Source: JAHJQQ01 sp032907525 (lineage in GTDB: Bacteria > Pseudomonadota > Gammaproteobacteria > Thiohalobacterales > Thiohalobacteraceae). Taken from it: 14,715 nucleotides of DNA. Numbering within the stretch: position 1 is the first letter of the stretch; the number at the start of each line of letters is the position of its first letter. Shown here piece after piece: positions 6,646 through 13,745 of the stretch. The stretch covers positions 1 to 14,715 of the forward strand of contig JAJJPM010000108.1 in the NCBI GenBank assembly GCA_032907525.1, written 5' to 3'. Below the pieces are notes generated by a model that saw only the letters and a list, made by a program, of their open reading frames with translations, ran no database searches and was not told where the DNA came from. The position numbers and the translations under genes were made by a program.

Positions 6646-7566
6646 TTACACCAGCCTCAGCCACTCCCGGTGTCCGGGATGCCGCCCGTGCACCAGGTCG
6701 AAATAGGTCTTCTGCAACTGCGTGGTGACCGGGCCGCGCGTGCCGCTGCCGATGACGCGGCCGTCGACTTCGCGGATCGGCGTCACTTCGGCGGCGGTGC
6801 CGGTGAAGAAGGCCTCGTCGGCGATGTACACCTCGTCGCGGGTGATGCGCTTCTCTTTCACCGGGATGCCGGCCTCGGCGGCCAGCGTGAAAATGGTGTC
6901 GCGGGTGATGCCGTCGAGCGCGGAGGTCAGGTCCGGCGTGTAGATCGTGCCGTTGCGCACGATGAAGATGTTCTCGCCGGAGCCTTCGGCGACGTAGCCT
7001 TCGTTGTCCAGCAGCATGGCCTCGTCGTGGCCGGAGGACAGCGCCTCGCGCAGGGCCAGCATGGAGTTCATGTAATTGCCGTTGGCCTTGGCCTTGCACA
7101 TGGTGATGTTCACATGATGGCGCGTGAACGACGAGGTCTTGATGCGGATGCCGCGCTCCATGTTCTCGGCGCCGAGATACGCGCCCCAGGTCCAGGCGGC
7201 GACCATGCAGTGCACCTTGAGGTTGTCGGCGCGCAGACCCATGCCTTCGGAGCCGTAGAAGCACATTGGGCGGATGTAGGCCGATTCCAGTTTGTTCTCG
7301 CGCACCACGGCGCGCTGGGCTTCGTTGATGGTCGCCTTGTCCCAGGGCATGGGCATCATCAGGATGTGCGCGGAGCGGAACAACCGGTCGGTGTGCGCCT
7401 CGAGGCGGAAGATCGCCGTGCCGGCATCGGTCTTGTAGGCGCGCACGCCCTCGAACACGCCCATGCCGTAATGCAGGGTGTGGGTCAGCACGTGCACCTT
7501 GGCCTCGCGCCACGGCACCAGTTCACCGTCCAGCCAGATCACGCCGTCACGGTCGGCCATCGACAT
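6646..7566 (-). CDS. ilvE: Branched-chain-amino-acid aminotransferase
   Basis: This is a 306-residue fold-type IV PLP aminotransferase that interconverts leucine, isoleucine and valine with their 2-oxo acids using glutamate/2-oxoglutarate. The sequence shows GVIWLDGELVPW at the N-terminus, THTLHYGMGVFEGVRAY (28-44), YIRPMCFYGSEGMG (97-110), CKAKANGNYMNS with the presumed PLP lysine K160, EGYVAEGSGENIF (189-201) and DEAFFTGTAAEVTPI. Length and motifs match bacterial IlvE throughout. The ATG at 7566 has AGGAGA at 7578-7573, six bases upstream; an ATG at 7560 is possible but worse placed. It lies 109 bases after glnE on the same strand, with a GTGCGTC repeat between. The pair resembles the glnE-ilvE order upstream of the waa genes in Pseudomonas. 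Confidence 0.97.
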   Translation of the reverse strand: MSMADRDGVIWLDGELVPWREAKVHVLTHTLHYGMGVFEGVRAYKTDAGTAIFRLEAHTDRLFRSAHILMMPMPWDKATINEAQRAVVRENKLESAYIRPMCFYGSEGMGLRADNLKVHCMVAAWTWGAYLGAENMERGIRIKTSSFTRHHVNITMCKAKANGNYMNSMLALREALSSGHDEAMLLDNEGYVAEGSGENIFIVRNGTIYTPDLTSALDGITRDTIFTLAAEAGIPVKEKRITRDEVYIADEAFFTGTAAEVTPIREVDGRVIGSGTRGPVTTQLQKTYFDLVHGRHPGHREWLRLV

Positions 7567-7592
7567 CGTACGTCTCCTCTTTCAATTCAGTG

Positions 7593-7674
7593 CATGTAGG
7601 GTGCGTCGAGGCGAAGCCTGACGCACCGGCCCCACGATGCCCGGTGCGTCGCTGCGCCGACGCACCCTACGATG
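7593..7674. repeat. GTAGGGTGCGTCG-type inverted repeat, copy B
   Basis: The outer arms GTAGGGTGCGTCG (7596-7608) and CGACGCACCCTAC (7658-7670) are perfect inverted repeats, extended by CAT/ATG-like flanks. Each half has an internal GTGCGTC/GACGCAC hairpin. It fills the glnE-ilvE gap, ending one base from the glnE stop. A hairpin in the joint transcript could uncouple or stabilise the two messages (inference). Confidence 0.85.
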
Positions 7675-7675
7675 A

Positions 7676-10600
7676 TCAATCCGCGCCCATCACCCTGCGC
7701 CACAGCGCCGCCACCCGCGCGCGCAGTTCGGCGAACTCGGCGGCATCCACGACGGGCGGCAGTTCCTGCAGGGTCAGTTCGTGCACGCGCTTGCGGAAAG
7801 TCCGGTAGGCGTCCGCCAGCAGGCCGGCCTCGTCGGGCGCCAGCAGCCCTTCCGCCCCCAGCGTATCCAGGAGGCGGATGTTGTCGCTCCAGACCAGCAG
7901 CTTGGAGTACGCGTGGGCATAGCGCAGGACGTGGTATTGCACCATAAATTCAATATCGGCGATACCTCCGGCCCCCTGCTTGAGATCGAAGCGGGCCGGA
8001 TCGCGCTGGTCCAGTTCCTGGCGCATGCGCTCGCGCATGTCGCGCACCTCGGTGCGCAGCGCGTCGGGGTCGCGGCGGCGGCCCAGGACGGTGCGACGGA
8101 CCTCGGCGAACGCCGCAGCGAGTGCGGGGTCGCCGGCGACGACGCGGGCCCGCACCAGGGCCTGATGTTCCCAGGTCCAGGCGTCCTTCTCCTGGTAGTC
8201 GCGGAAGGCGTCCAGACTGGTGACCAGCAGACCCGAGGCGCCGCTCGGCCGCAGGCGCATGTCCACCTCGTAGAGGATGCCCGCCGGGGTCAGGGTGTTC
8301 AGAAAATGGATGATGCGCTGCCCGAGGCGCGCGAAGAAGACGTGATTGTCCAGCGGCTTCGGACCGTCGGTGACCTGCTCGGTGCCATGGCTCGCGTGGA
8401 TGAACACCAGATCCAGATCGGAACCGTAGCTCAGCTCGATGCCGCCCAGCTTGCCGTAGGCGACGATGGCGAAACCGGCGGGATGGCGTACGCCGTCCAG
8501 CCGACAGCCCGGCTCGCCGTGCCGCGCCGCCAGGTGCCGCCAGCACAGGGCCAGCACGCGGTTGAGGATCACCTCGGCGATGTCGGTGAGGTAATCGCTG
8601 ACCACCATCAGCGGCGTGGCGCCCATGATGTCGGCCGCCGCCACCCGGATCACCGCGGCCTGCTGGAACTGCCGCAGGGTGTCCATCTGCCGCTCCAGAT
8701 CCAGCGCATCGACGTCCGCCAGGCGGGCGGCGAGCTGCGCCTCCAGGTCGGCGCGGCGCAGCGGCGCATAGAGCTGGCGGGGATCCAGCAGCTCGTCCAG
8801 CAGCAGCGGATGACGCGCCAGCTGTCCGGCGATCCAGGGACTGGCGGCGCACAGCCGCACCAGCTGCGACAGCGCCATGGGGTGCTCCACCAGCAGCGCC
8901 AGGTAGGCGCTGCGTCCCGCGACGGACTCGATCACCTTCATGACGCGGGCGAAGGTCGGAACCGGCTCGGCCGTCTCGACGACCGCGGCCAGCAGCAGCG
9001 GCATGAGCCGATCCAGGCGGGCGCGGCCCCGGCTGCCCATGCCGCGCAGAGCGGCGCTGTCCCGGAAGGCGGCCAGCAGGCGCAGCGCCTCGTCGCAGTC
9101 TCCGCAGCCGCGCTCGGTCAGCAGGTGCCGCGCCGTGTCCTCGTCCAGATGCCCCGCCCACAGGGCCTCGAAGTCCGCGTTCGGGGCGGCGGCCTCCTGG
9201 GTCGCCGCCTGGGGTGCGGCGAACACCTGCTGGAACTGGCCGTCGACGAAGCGGCGATGTCCGTCCAACGCCCGCAGAAACGCCTTCCAGTCGGGGAAGC
9301 CCATGCTGAAGGCGAGCCGCAGCCGTCCGCCGTCGTGCTCGGGCAGGCGGTGGGTCTGCTCATCGGCTTGGGCCTGCAGGCGGTTCTCGACCCGTCGCAG
9401 GAAGCGGTAGGCCTCGGCGAGACGCTCCGCCGCGAATGCGGGCAGCAGCCCGCGCACCGCCAGGCGCCCGAGCGCCTTCAGCAGGCCGCGTTCGCGCAGC
9501 GCCGGCTCGCGGCCGCCGCGCACCAGCTGGAAGGCCTGGACGATGAACTCCACCTCGCGGATGCCGCCCGGGCCGAGCTTGATGTCGTCGCGCAGACCGC
9601 GGCGCTCCACCTCCTTGCGGATCAGCGCCTTCATCTCGCGCAGCTGCTCGAAGGCGCCGAAGTCGAGGTAGCGGCGGTAGACGAACGGCCGCAGCAGCTC
9701 CGCCAGCTCCGCCGCGTCCTGCGCGTCGCCGGCGATCGGCCGCGCCTTGACCATGGCATAGCGTTCCCATTCGCGGCCCTGCGACTGGTAGTACTCCTCG
9801 ATCGCCGCGAAGCTCATGGCCAGCGGCCCGCTGTCGCCGTAGGGCCGCAGGCGCATGTCGACACGGTAGACGAAGCCCTCCGGCGTCGGATCGTTGAGCA
9901 CCTGGATGAGGTCCTGCGCCAGCCGGTTGAAGAATTCCTCGTCGCTGAGGCCCGGACGGCCGCGGCGCCGGCCGAGGCCCTGACCCGCCTCGGGGTAGGC
10001 GAAGATGAGATCGATGTCGGAGGAGAAGTTGAGCTCGCGGGCGCCGAGCTTGCCCATGCCGAGCACCACCAGCCCCTGCGGCCGGCCGGCGGTGGTCCCG
10101 GTGGTCGTGACGGGGGTACCGTACGCCCGGCACTGCCAGGCGTGCAGCCGCTCCAGCGCCACCTGCACGCAGGCGTCGGCCAGCGCCGACAGATCCTCCA
10201 GGACCTCCTCGACACGCGCCCAGCCGGCCAGATCGCGCCAGGCGATGCGCACCAGCTCGCGCCGCCGCAGCCGGCGCAGGGCGCTGCCCAGCGCCCCCGC
10301 ATCGGCGACGTCCGCCACGGCGGCCTGCGCCTTCTCGAGCATCTCGCCGCGGGCATAGTCGCCGAGCAGATCGCCGCTCGCCAGCAGGTCGCCGATCAGC
10401 GCCGGCTCGCGCACGCAGCTCAGCGCGACGAAATCGCTGGCCGCCCAGACCCGGCCCAGATACCGCAGGAAATGGGCATTGCGCGGCGGCTCGATGCCGG
10501 CCTCCGCGGCCGCCGCGCAATAGGCCTCCCAATGGCGGCGCACATCGGCGCACAACGCCTCGGGCAGATCGCGCGTCACGGCATCTGTGGACTGGTTCAC
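7676..10600 (-). CDS. glnE: Bifunctional glutamine synthetase adenylyltransferase/adenylyl-removing enzyme
   Basis: This 974-residue protein is close to the length of E. coli GlnE (946). It adds AMP to and removes it from glutamine synthetase in response to PII/glutamine. Two nucleotidyltransferase-type modules are visible. The N-terminal adenylyl-removase site has GMGKLGARELNFSSDIDL near residues 181-198. The C-terminal adenylyltransferase site has YGKLGGIELSYGSDLDLVF near 715-733, with the paired aspartates of each DxD site intact (about 195/197 and 728/730). RVDMRLRPYG and EVDMRLRPSG follow each site, as in the family. I chose GTG 10600 because GGAGAA at 10614-10609 is well placed and the family-like sequence starts there. 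The frame is open to 10852 but runs through an intergenic repeat. ilvE follows, probably in the same transcript. Confidence 0.96.
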   Translation of the reverse strand: MNQSTDAVTRDLPEALCADVRRHWEAYCAAAAEAGIEPPRNAHFLRYLGRVWAASDFVALSCVREPALIGDLLASGDLLGDYARGEMLEKAQAAVADVADAGALGSALRRLRRRELVRIAWRDLAGWARVEEVLEDLSALADACVQVALERLHAWQCRAYGTPVTTTGTTAGRPQGLVVLGMGKLGARELNFSSDIDLIFAYPEAGQGLGRRRGRPGLSDEEFFNRLAQDLIQVLNDPTPEGFVYRVDMRLRPYGDSGPLAMSFAAIEEYYQSQGREWERYAMVKARPIAGDAQDAAELAELLRPFVYRRYLDFGAFEQLREMKALIRKEVERRGLRDDIKLGPGGIREVEFIVQAFQLVRGGREPALRERGLLKALGRLAVRGLLPAFAAERLAEAYRFLRRVENRLQAQADEQTHRLPEHDGGRLRLAFSMGFPDWKAFLRALDGHRRFVDGQFQQVFAAPQAATQEAAAPNADFEALWAGHLDEDTARHLLTERGCGDCDEALRLLAAFRDSAALRGMGSRGRARLDRLMPLLLAAVVETAEPVPTFARVMKVIESVAGRSAYLALLVEHPMALSQLVRLCAASPWIAGQLARHPLLLDELLDPRQLYAPLRRADLEAQLAARLADVDALDLERQMDTLRQFQQAAVIRVAAADIMGATPLMVVSDYLTDIAEVILNRVLALCWRHLAARHGEPGCRLDGVRHPAGFAIVAYGKLGGIELSYGSDLDLVFIHASHGTEQVTDGPKPLDNHVFFARLGQRIIHFLNTLTPAGILYEVDMRLRPSGASGLLVTSLDAFRDYQEKDAWTWEHQALVRARVVAGDPALAAAFAEVRRTVLGRRRDPDALRTEVRDMRERMRQELDQRDPARFDLKQGAGGIADIEFMVQYHVLRYAHAYSKLLVWSDNIRLLDTLGAEGLLAPDEAGLLADAYRTFRKRVHELTLQELPPVVDAAEFAELRARVAALWRRVMGAD

Positions 10601-10608
10601 AAAACGGG

Positions 10609-10614
10609 TTCTCC
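10609..10614 (-). promoter_or_regulatory. Ribosome-binding site that decides the glnE start
   Basis: GGAGAA on the minus strand lies eight bases before GTG 10600. There is no in-frame ATG in the family-like part of the N-terminus, so this site argues for the GTG start over longer reading frames. Confidence 0.6.
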
Positions 10615-10661
10615 GACTGTACGTATCTGTACGGCTCGTGCTGGCATGACGCGCTTCCGCC

Positions 10662-10749
10662 ATGACCACGGAGGCACACGGAAGCACACCGAATGCAAAA
10701 CCTGCCGCGCGTCCATTTTCCGTGTCATTCCGTGCGGTTCCGTGGCCAT
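10662..10749. repeat. CCACGGAA-type long inverted repeat, copy 2
   Basis: Arms of about 32 bp (10662-10693 and 10718-10749) pair at roughly 26 positions and share the CCACGGA-x-GCACACGGAA pattern of the copy at 4964-5050. It lies between the divergent glnE and pilU genes. The arms are more diverged than in copy 1. In the rest of the 10601-10968 gap (about 10750-10955) I see no gene and no convincing consensus promoter, although promoters for both divergent genes must lie here or be reached through it. Confidence 0.75.
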
Positions 10750-10968
10750 TCCGGGCAGGGGCGCGGGCGCTCGCCGGGACCGCTGCGGGCAACCGGCCAC
10801 CATTGTCGCGGATCGCGCGGTATCTTGGCGAGCCCGTTGCATCGGGATTCAAGGCGGGTGCGGCAGCGCCGAAACCTTAGGAGCGCCGTTGCCCGGCAGA
10901 TCCCTCCCGCCTCGGGCGGCGTACGGAACCGCCGATCTCAGCCATAGAAACGTTCACGGGGAACGCAG

Positions 10969-12135
10969 ATGGAATTCAAAGATTTTCTGAAGATCATGGT
11001 GATGAAGGACGCGTCGGACCTCTATCTGAGCACCGGGGCGCCGGCCTGCATGAAGTTCCACGGCCAGCTCAAGGTCGTCGACAAGGCCACGCTGACGCCG
11101 GACCGCATCAAGGAGATCGCCTACTCGATCATGGACGCGGAACAGATCCAGCAGTTCGAGCAGAAGCCGGAAATGAACCTCGCCATCTCCGAGACCGGCG
11201 TCGGCCGCTTCCGCGTGAACATCTTCAAACAGCGCAGCACCATCGGTATGGTGGTGCGCAACATCAAGACCCAGATACCGCAGTGGCAGGACCTCGGCCT
11301 GCCCCCCGTGCTCACCGACATCATCATGGCCAAACGCGGGCTGGTGCTGTTCGTCGGCGCCACCGGCTCGGGCAAGTCCACCTCGCTGGCATCGCTGATC
11401 GACTACCGCAACACCAACAGCGCCGGCCACATCATCACCATCGAGGACCCGGTCGAGTTCATCCACCACCACAAGAAATCCATCGTCAATCAGCGCGAGG
11501 TGGGCCTGGACACCGACACCTATGAAGACGCGCTGAAGAACACCCTGCGCCAGGCGCCGGACGTGATCCTCATCGGCGAGATCCGTACCCGCGAAACCAT
11601 GGATTACGCGGTCGCCTTCGCCGAAACCGGCCACCTGTGTCTGGCCACGCTGCACGCCAACAACGCCAACCAGGCGCTGGACCGCATCATCAACTTCTTC
11701 CCGGAAGACCGCCGCAACCAGCTGCTGCTCGACCTGTCGCTGAACCTGCGCGCCTTCGTCTCCCAGCGCCTGATCCCGACGGTCGAGGGCAAGCGCTGCG
11801 CCGCCATCGAGATCCTGCTCGGCACGCCGCTGGTGCAGGACATGATCCGCCGCGGCGACGTGCACGAGATCAAGGAGGTCATGGCGAAGTCGGAGAACAT
11901 CGGCATGCAGACCTTCGACAGCGCCCTGTACCGCCTGCACATGGACGGCCGCATCTCCCTGGAGGAGGCGCTGCGCAACGCCGATTCGCCGAACAACCTG
12001 CGCCTGCGCATCAACCTCAGCAACGAAGTGCCCGGCGAGCCGCCGGCCATCGCCAACAGCAGCGGCCTGAGCCTGGAGGGCGAAGAGCCCTCCGAACCGC
12101 CCTCCATGCCGCTGCGCGGCGGTATCTCCCGCTGA
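10969..12135 (+). CDS. pilU: Type IV pilus retraction ATPase PilU
   Basis: This is a 388-residue PilT/PilU-family AAA+ (GSPII_E-type) ATPase. The N-terminal MEFKDFLKIMVMKDASDLYLSTGAP matches PilU closely. The core has Walker A GATGSGKST (130-138, K136), the Asp box ITIEDPVEF (157-164), Walker B VILIGEIR (199-206) and the His box GHLCLATLHANNA (221-233). The tail (DALYRLHMDGRISLEEAL-like, then LRLRINLS and an acidic/proline end SLEGEEPSEPP) resembles PilU rather than PilT. PilU assists PilT in retracting pili for twitching motility and DNA uptake, at the cytoplasmic base of the pilus machine. GGGGAA at 10958-10963 precedes the ATG. No pilT is adjacent; the gene stands alone between divergent glnE and the sigma operon. 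Confidence 0.93.
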   Translation: MEFKDFLKIMVMKDASDLYLSTGAPACMKFHGQLKVVDKATLTPDRIKEIAYSIMDAEQIQQFEQKPEMNLAISETGVGRFRVNIFKQRSTIGMVVRNIKTQIPQWQDLGLPPVLTDIIMAKRGLVLFVGATGSGKSTSLASLIDYRNTNSAGHIITIEDPVEFIHHHKKSIVNQREVGLDTDTYEDALKNTLRQAPDVILIGEIRTRETMDYAVAFAETGHLCLATLHANNANQALDRIINFFPEDRRNQLLLDLSLNLRAFVSQRLIPTVEGKRCAAIEILLGTPLVQDMIRRGDVHEIKEVMAKSENIGMQTFDSALYRLHMDGRISLEEALRNADSPNNLRLRINLSNEVPGEPPAIANSSGLSLEGEEPSEPPSMPLRGGISR

Positions 12136-12148
12136 GCCGCGCAGAGCG

Positions 12149-12172
12149 GGGGACAGACTCAAGTCTGTCCCC
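12149..12172. repeat. GGGGACAGACTT-type palindrome, copy 1
   Basis: This is a 24-base near-perfect palindrome (GGGGACAGACT, central CA, AGTCTGTCCCC) 14 bases after the pilU stop. It could form a hairpin at the 3' end of pilU mRNA, but there is no T tract, so it is not a typical intrinsic terminator. Confidence 0.8.
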
Positions 12173-12183
12173 TGTCACGCGAT

Positions 12184-12268
12184 CAGCCGCGCAGGGTGCG
12201 TCGAGGCGCAGCCTGACCGGGACGCCCCGCCACGGTGCGTCGCTGGCGCCGACGCACCCTACCGGCTG
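12184..12268. repeat. GTGCGTC-type inverted repeat, copy C
   Basis: Arms AGGGTGCGTCG (12193-12203) and CGACGCACCCT (12250-12260) are inverted repeats, extended by outer CAGCCG (12184-12189) and CGGCTG (12263-12268). The centre is more diverged than in copies A and B. It is enclosed by two GGGGACAGACTT palindromes, making a nested composite in the pilU-to-sigma gap. Confidence 0.8.
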
Positions 12269-12281
12269 AGCGGCGCGTAAA

Positions 12282-12309
12282 GAGGGGACAGACTTAAGTC
12301 TGTCCCCTC
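12282..12309. repeat. GGGGACAGACTT-type palindrome, copy 2
   Basis: This is a perfect 28-base palindrome (GAGGGGACAGACTT and its complement, with a central CTTAAG). It is the partner of the palindrome at 12149-12172 on the other side of the GTGCGTC element. Between it and about 12365 nothing further is recognised. Confidence 0.85.
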
Positions 12310-12367
12310 GCCATGCCGCCCCTCTCATCCCCTCAGCCCCCGCCTCTGGCCGTCCTCCCCGCTTTGG

Positions 12368-12396
12368 GGAATAATCGATCGGCACGTCACGTCTCT
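12368..12396 (+). promoter_or_regulatory. Candidate ECF-type autoregulatory promoter for the sigma operon
   Basis: GGAATA (12368-12373) followed after 17 bases by GTCTCT (12391-12396) resembles the GGAAC/T ... CGTC pattern of promoters read by ECF sigma factors, which often drive their own operon. It would give a leader of about 30 bases before the ATG at 12433. This is a visual match only. Confidence 0.3.
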
Positions 12397-12432
12397 CCTA
12401 TGCCGGGGGATACGGTCAAAACAGGTATAATC

Positions 12433-12993
12433 ATGAAATTGCTGAATTTGTTCTGCCGGAGCCAGGAATTCAAACAACGCCTGGAGGCCAGCCGCATGCG
12501 GCTGTACCGCCTGGCCTATTCCTGGTGCCACGAGCCCGCACTGGCCGACGACCTGGTCCAGGAGACCCTGGAAAAGGCGCTCAAGAAGAGCAGCCAGCTG
12601 CGCGAACCCGCCGCCATGGAGACCTGGCTGTTCAGCATCCTGACCAACTGCTGGCGTGACCACTTCCGCCGCACGAAGGATACCGTGGACATCGACGATA
12701 TCCCGTTCGAGCACGAAGTCACGCCGGAACACGAACACCAGCAGCACCAGGTCGTGACCCAGGTGCGCGCCGCCATCGACACCCTGCCGCTGGGTCAGCG
12801 CCAGGTGCTGACGCTGGTGGACCTGGAGGGCTGCTCGTATATCGAAGTCGCCAACATCCTGGGCGTGCCGGTGGGAACGGTGATGAGCCGTCTGTGCCGC
12901 GCCCGCCGCGCCCTCAAGGCCTCGCTGCTGGATTCCGACCTCATCAAGCACGACCCGAACGAAACGGCACAACGGATCAGGAGGATTAAGTGA
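12433..12993 (+). CDS. ECF-type RNA polymerase sigma factor (sigma-70 family)
   Basis: This is a 186-residue sigma factor with only regions 2 and 4, as in the ECF group. Region 2 is seen in RLYRLAYSWCHEPALADDLVQETLEKAL (about 21-48) and METWLFSILTNCWRDHFRR (about 60-78). Region 4 is seen in AAIDTLPLGQRQVLTLVDLEGCSYIEVANILGVPVGTVMSRLCRARRAL (about 113-161), whose C-terminal part is the helix-turn-helix that reads the -35 element. I chose ATG 12433 (MKLLNLFCRSQEFKQR) as family-like; AGGT six to nine bases upstream is a weak ribosome-binding site. ATG 12400 and 12313 are longer in-frame alternatives with low-complexity, non-family extensions. The TGA overlaps the ATG of the anti-sigma gene (TGATG), so the two form an operon. 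The signal it responds to is unknown. Confidence 0.9.
   Translation: MKLLNLFCRSQEFKQRLEASRMRLYRLAYSWCHEPALADDLVQETLEKALKKSSQLREPAAMETWLFSILTNCWRDHFRRTKDTVDIDDIPFEHEVTPEHEHQQHQVVTQVRAAIDTLPLGQRQVLTLVDLEGCSYIEVANILGVPVGTVMSRLCRARRALKASLLDSDLIKHDPNETAQRIRRIK
12979..12984 (+). promoter_or_regulatory. Strong ribosome-binding site of the anti-sigma gene
   Basis: AGGAGG lies eight bases before ATG 12993 and only five before the in-frame GTG 12990. With the TGATG stop/start overlap it favours ATG 12993 and suggests translational coupling to the sigma gene. Confidence 0.65.
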
Positions 12994-13739
12994 TGTCCGC
13001 CGACCGGAATATCTCCGATGAACATCTGAGCGCCTTCGTCGACAACCAGCTCGACGCCGACGAGAAGAGCCGCATCCTCGGAGCCATCAACGCCGACGAT
13101 GCGCTGAATCACCGCGCCTGCGAGCTGCGCCGGCTGCGCGAACTGGTGCAGCACGCCTACGACACCCCGCCGCCTCCGCCGAGCCGCCGAGCGCGCATCG
13201 ACGGAAACCGCGGCTGGCGCCAGGCCTTCGCCGCCTCGCTCCTGCTCGCCCTCGGCGGTGCGTTCGGCTGGGTGGGGCACGCCCAGCAGCAGGAGCCCAA
13301 CCTGCAGGCCATGTACATCAACGAACAGAAGGCCTTCCAGACCGCCAGCCTCGCCCAGACGCCGGTCAAGGGCGAGCGCCGCATCCTGCTGCACATCAGC
13401 AGCGCGGAACCCGAGAAGCTGGAGAAGGCGCTGGACACCGCCGAGGAGCTGCTGGTCACCTACCGCAGACTGCATCAGCCCGTGGAACTGGAACTGGTCG
13501 CCAACGCCGGCGGCCTGAATCTCCTGCTCGCGGACGTCTCGCCGTTCGCCGATCGCGTGCGGACGCTGCAGCGCGAGTACGACAACCTCACCTTCCTCGC
13601 CTGCCAGACCGCCATGGACCAGCTGCGCCGCGAGAAGCATCTGAACCCGCAGCTCGTGCCCGAGGCGATCATCACGCCGTCGGCGCTGGAGGAGATCCTC
13701 CTGCGGCTGCAGCAGGGGTGGATGTATATCAGTGTGTGA
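12993..13739 (+). CDS. Membrane anti-sigma factor-like protein with C-terminal DsrE-like domain
   Basis: This 248-residue protein has three parts. Residues 1-60 (SDEHLSAFVDNQLDADEKSRIL...NHRACELRRLRELV) look like a cytoplasmic anti-sigma domain; H40 and C43 are present, but the full H-x3-C-x2-C zinc motif is not. A proline run (59-63) and basic stretch (65-76) lead to one membrane helix (about 77-95, QAFAASLLLALGGAFGWVG). Residues 129-248 resemble the DsrE/DsrF (COG1416-like) fold: RRILLHISSAEPEKLEKALDTAEELL, LELVANAGGLNLL, VRTLQREYDNLTFLACQTAMDQL with C204, and the end IITPSALEEILLRLQQGWMYISV. Basic residues before the helix put the N-terminus inside, so the DsrE-like part would be outside the cytoplasm. 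It is likely to hold the upstream sigma factor inactive until sensing a signal, perhaps a redox or sulfur one (inference). Confidence 0.75.
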   Translation: MSADRNISDEHLSAFVDNQLDADEKSRILGAINADDALNHRACELRRLRELVQHAYDTPPPPPSRRARIDGNRGWRQAFAASLLLALGGAFGWVGHAQQQEPNLQAMYINEQKAFQTASLAQTPVKGERRILLHISSAEPEKLEKALDTAEELLVTYRRLHQPVELELVANAGGLNLLLADVSPFADRVRTLQREYDNLTFLACQTAMDQLRREKHLNPQLVPEAIITPSALEEILLRLQQGWMYISV

Positions 13740-13745
13740 AGAGCA

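Noticed and set aside
10601..10852. Extension of the glnE frame upstream to 10852
   Set aside because: The added residues translate the CACGGAA repeat and have no family resemblance. GTG 10600 has a well-placed ribosome-binding site and gives the expected length.
7781..10990. A plus-strand open frame of about 1069 codons antisense to glnE
   Set aside because: It is a codon-bias shadow in high-GC DNA: it is rich in Arg, Gln, Ala and His, lacks any recognisable domain, and lies opposite a complete GlnE with intact motifs.
12149..12172. The palindrome after pilU as an intrinsic terminator
   Set aside because: There is no T tract after the stem and the same sequence recurs at 12282-12309, so it is better called a repeat.
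12426..12431. TATAAT as the -10 box of the sigma operon
   Set aside because: There is no -35 box at the right distance, and the start of transcription would fall after the chosen ATG; kept only as a point to check.
12313..12432. N-terminal extension of the sigma factor from ATG 12313
   Set aside because: It is Pro/Ser-rich with no sigma-domain similarity, begins just after a repeat palindrome, and would include the candidate promoter.
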